Source: Gari tellinella
Lineage: Eukaryota; Mollusca; Bivalvia; Cardiida; Psammobiidae
Length of the DNA: 64,000 nt
Assembly (NCBI GenBank): GCA_922989275.2
Contig: OV277870.1
Location: 59,917,079 to 59,981,078, forward strand
Direction: 5' to 3'
Position numbers and translations under genes: made by a program. Under the pieces are notes generated by a model. The model searched no databases, was not told where the DNA came from, and saw only the letters and a program-made list of their open reading frames with translations. This document shows positions 63,131 through 64,000 of the stretch, piece after piece (positions within the stretch are counted from its first letter, which is position 1; the number at the start of each line of letters is the position of its first letter).

Positions 63131-63179
63131 CTTTTAATGCAGAAAACCTGTATGGAAAACCTTGATCCAGCTTAGGCTG

Positions 63180-63327
63180 CACCCTAGTGGGCCAGATCTA
63201 GATCCAAACTGTTGTTCACCCTAGTGGGCCAGATCTAGATCCAAACTGTTTGTCACCCTAGTGGGCCAGATCTAGATCCAAACATTTTGTCACCCTAGTG
63301 GGACCAGATCTAGATCCAAACTGTTTG
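63180..63327 (+). repeat. 37-bp tandem array of half an A hairpin
   Basis: CACCCTAGTGGGCCAGATCT..GATCCAAACTGTTTGT at 63180, 63217, 63254 and 63291. The unit corresponds to one hairpin arm from tip to base. A decayed left arm (CTTGATCCAG) precedes it. Confidence 0.85.
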
Positions 63328-63347
63328 TTACTCAGATTCTGTTTCTT

Positions 63348-63598
63348 TTAACCCTTTCCCCTATAGAAACGACTTCTAGCGTATTTAATTTATTCCTCCG
63401 CTGAAAAAAATAGATCCAGTTTATACCCTCATGAACAATTACCATTACAATATTTTATATAGCCTAGCAGATTTTAGCTTAAAGCAGGCTGAAAGTAAAG
63501 CAGAATGTGCCTTAAGGCACATTCTGCTTTACTTTCAACCTGCTTTAAGGTGCCACCTGTCTTCAAACCTAGAAACAGGCTTTGAGGTAAAGGGTTAA
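63348..63598. mobile_element. Family B MITE, complete
   Basis: TTAACCCTTTCCCCTATAG to GAGGTAAAGGGTTAA; hairpin 63476-63549, apex GTGCCTTAAGGCAC. Its left body closely matches that of the copy at 47838. Confidence 0.85.
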
Positions 63599-63769
63599 TG
63601 ATAAAGAACACTGAAATAGTGTCAATATTAAGCAGATGGCATGTTAAGCCAAAGACAGTGACAGTTGAACTTCATGTTGAAGGGGTTAAATATATTTTCA
63701 TTAGTGTCTCATGTGATTGATGGTTAATACAGTGAAGCCAGCAGTGTTTATAGCAACCCTTTGACCCAC

Positions 63770-63929
63770 TACCCAATTATTCCTCCACTGGAGAAAATAG
63801 TTCCACTTGATGAATATGCACCACAAGAAAATAGTTCTATATCCTAACTGATGGAATCTTAAAAGCGGGCTAAAAGTACGGGGGAGTTCTCCTTGAGGAG
63901 CATTCTGCTTTACATTCAGCCTGCTTTAA
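63770..63929. mobile_element. Family B copy, cut at its hairpin base
   Basis: ACCCACTACCCAATTATTCC start; stem GCGGGCTAAAAGTACGGG.., tip CTCCTTGAGGAG; ends at GCCTGCTTTAA where another B begins. Confidence 0.65.
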
Positions 63930-64000
63930 CCCCTTCCCACATAGCATGTCTCTAGTATTGAATATAGGTGTCCACTTAAAGCAGGTTGAAAGTAAAGCAG
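63926..64000. mobile_element. Family B copy, cut by the window edge
   Basis: TTAACCCCTTCCCACATAGC start and hairpin left arm to GTAAAGCAG at 64000. Very similar to the copy at 62576. Confidence 0.75.

Overview
Organism and overall character. The window looks like repeat-dense, AT-rich, non-coding nuclear DNA of a bivalve mollusc. The GCAAACAGTTTGGATCC hairpins and the TTTTTAGCTCACCTGAGC elements recall repeats I associate with Dreissena-type mussels; this is recollection, not a search. I found no convincing host exon. Open frames are short, low-complexity, or fall inside repeats. The DNA is best read as an intergenic or intronic region built almost entirely from nested mobile elements.

Families (names used below). 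A: TTAA-bounded element with a GCAAACAGTTTGGATCC hairpin. B: TTAA-bounded, about 250 bp, ends CCCATTACCCCATA or CCCTTTCCCC, hairpin stem GCTTAAAGCAGG..AAAGTAAAGCAG with tip GCGCCTTAAGGCGC. C: TTAA-bounded, hairpin GCAAACAGTGTAGACCC, tip GGCTCCTTTAGGAGCC. X: relative of A with tip GGCCCCA/TGGGGCC. D: palindrome with CAGGGCTCCAGATAAG ends and 6-bp duplications. F: ends CAGGGCTGCCATAAGTT. E, P, V, Q, R: TA-flanked mariner/pogo-like ends. G, H, I: Helentron-like elements (hairpin at each end, a microsatellite, internal tandem repeats, 3' end near CTTGTT). J: 147-bp module inside microsatellites. K, L, TE1, TE2: further TTAA inserts. N: 2.8-kb element with long inverted ends and a 4-bp duplication. 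O: 470-bp direct repeats flanking a composite.

Layout. 1-5.1 kb: A/B pair sharing a TTAA, then the O composite holding G1. 5.1-9.3 kb: F, C, P, A elements and tRNA-like pieces. 9.3-12.5 kb: one B element split by TE1 (with G3 and J1) and TE2. 12.5-15 kb: G4, A, E and C copies. 15.0-22.1 kb: a four-level nest: B4 contains L1, which contains a tRNA-like module, G5 (with K inside), a hairpin interrupted by N, and a 609-bp retroelement with two CRE sites, a TATA box and a hammerhead ribozyme. 22-31 kb: B, A, D, H1-G6 and E. 31-34.7 kb: Q, a tRNA-derived SINE and H2/J2. 34.7-64 kb: dense A, B, C, D, E, X copies, minisatellites, L2 inside D5, I inside a retroposon inside D10, and an 83-bp array of half B elements at 52.2-52.6 kb.

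How the parts relate. A, B, C, K, L, TE1 and TE2 all sit at TTAA. The B hairpin carries TTAA at its two bases and its apex, and those sites are repeatedly used as landing sites by other elements, which explains the nesting. The same hairpin cassette also occurs inside elements with unrelated termini (B, F, P and, in variant form, E and V), so it looks like an exchangeable module. No transposase or reverse transcriptase gene is intact here; all elements appear non-autonomous.
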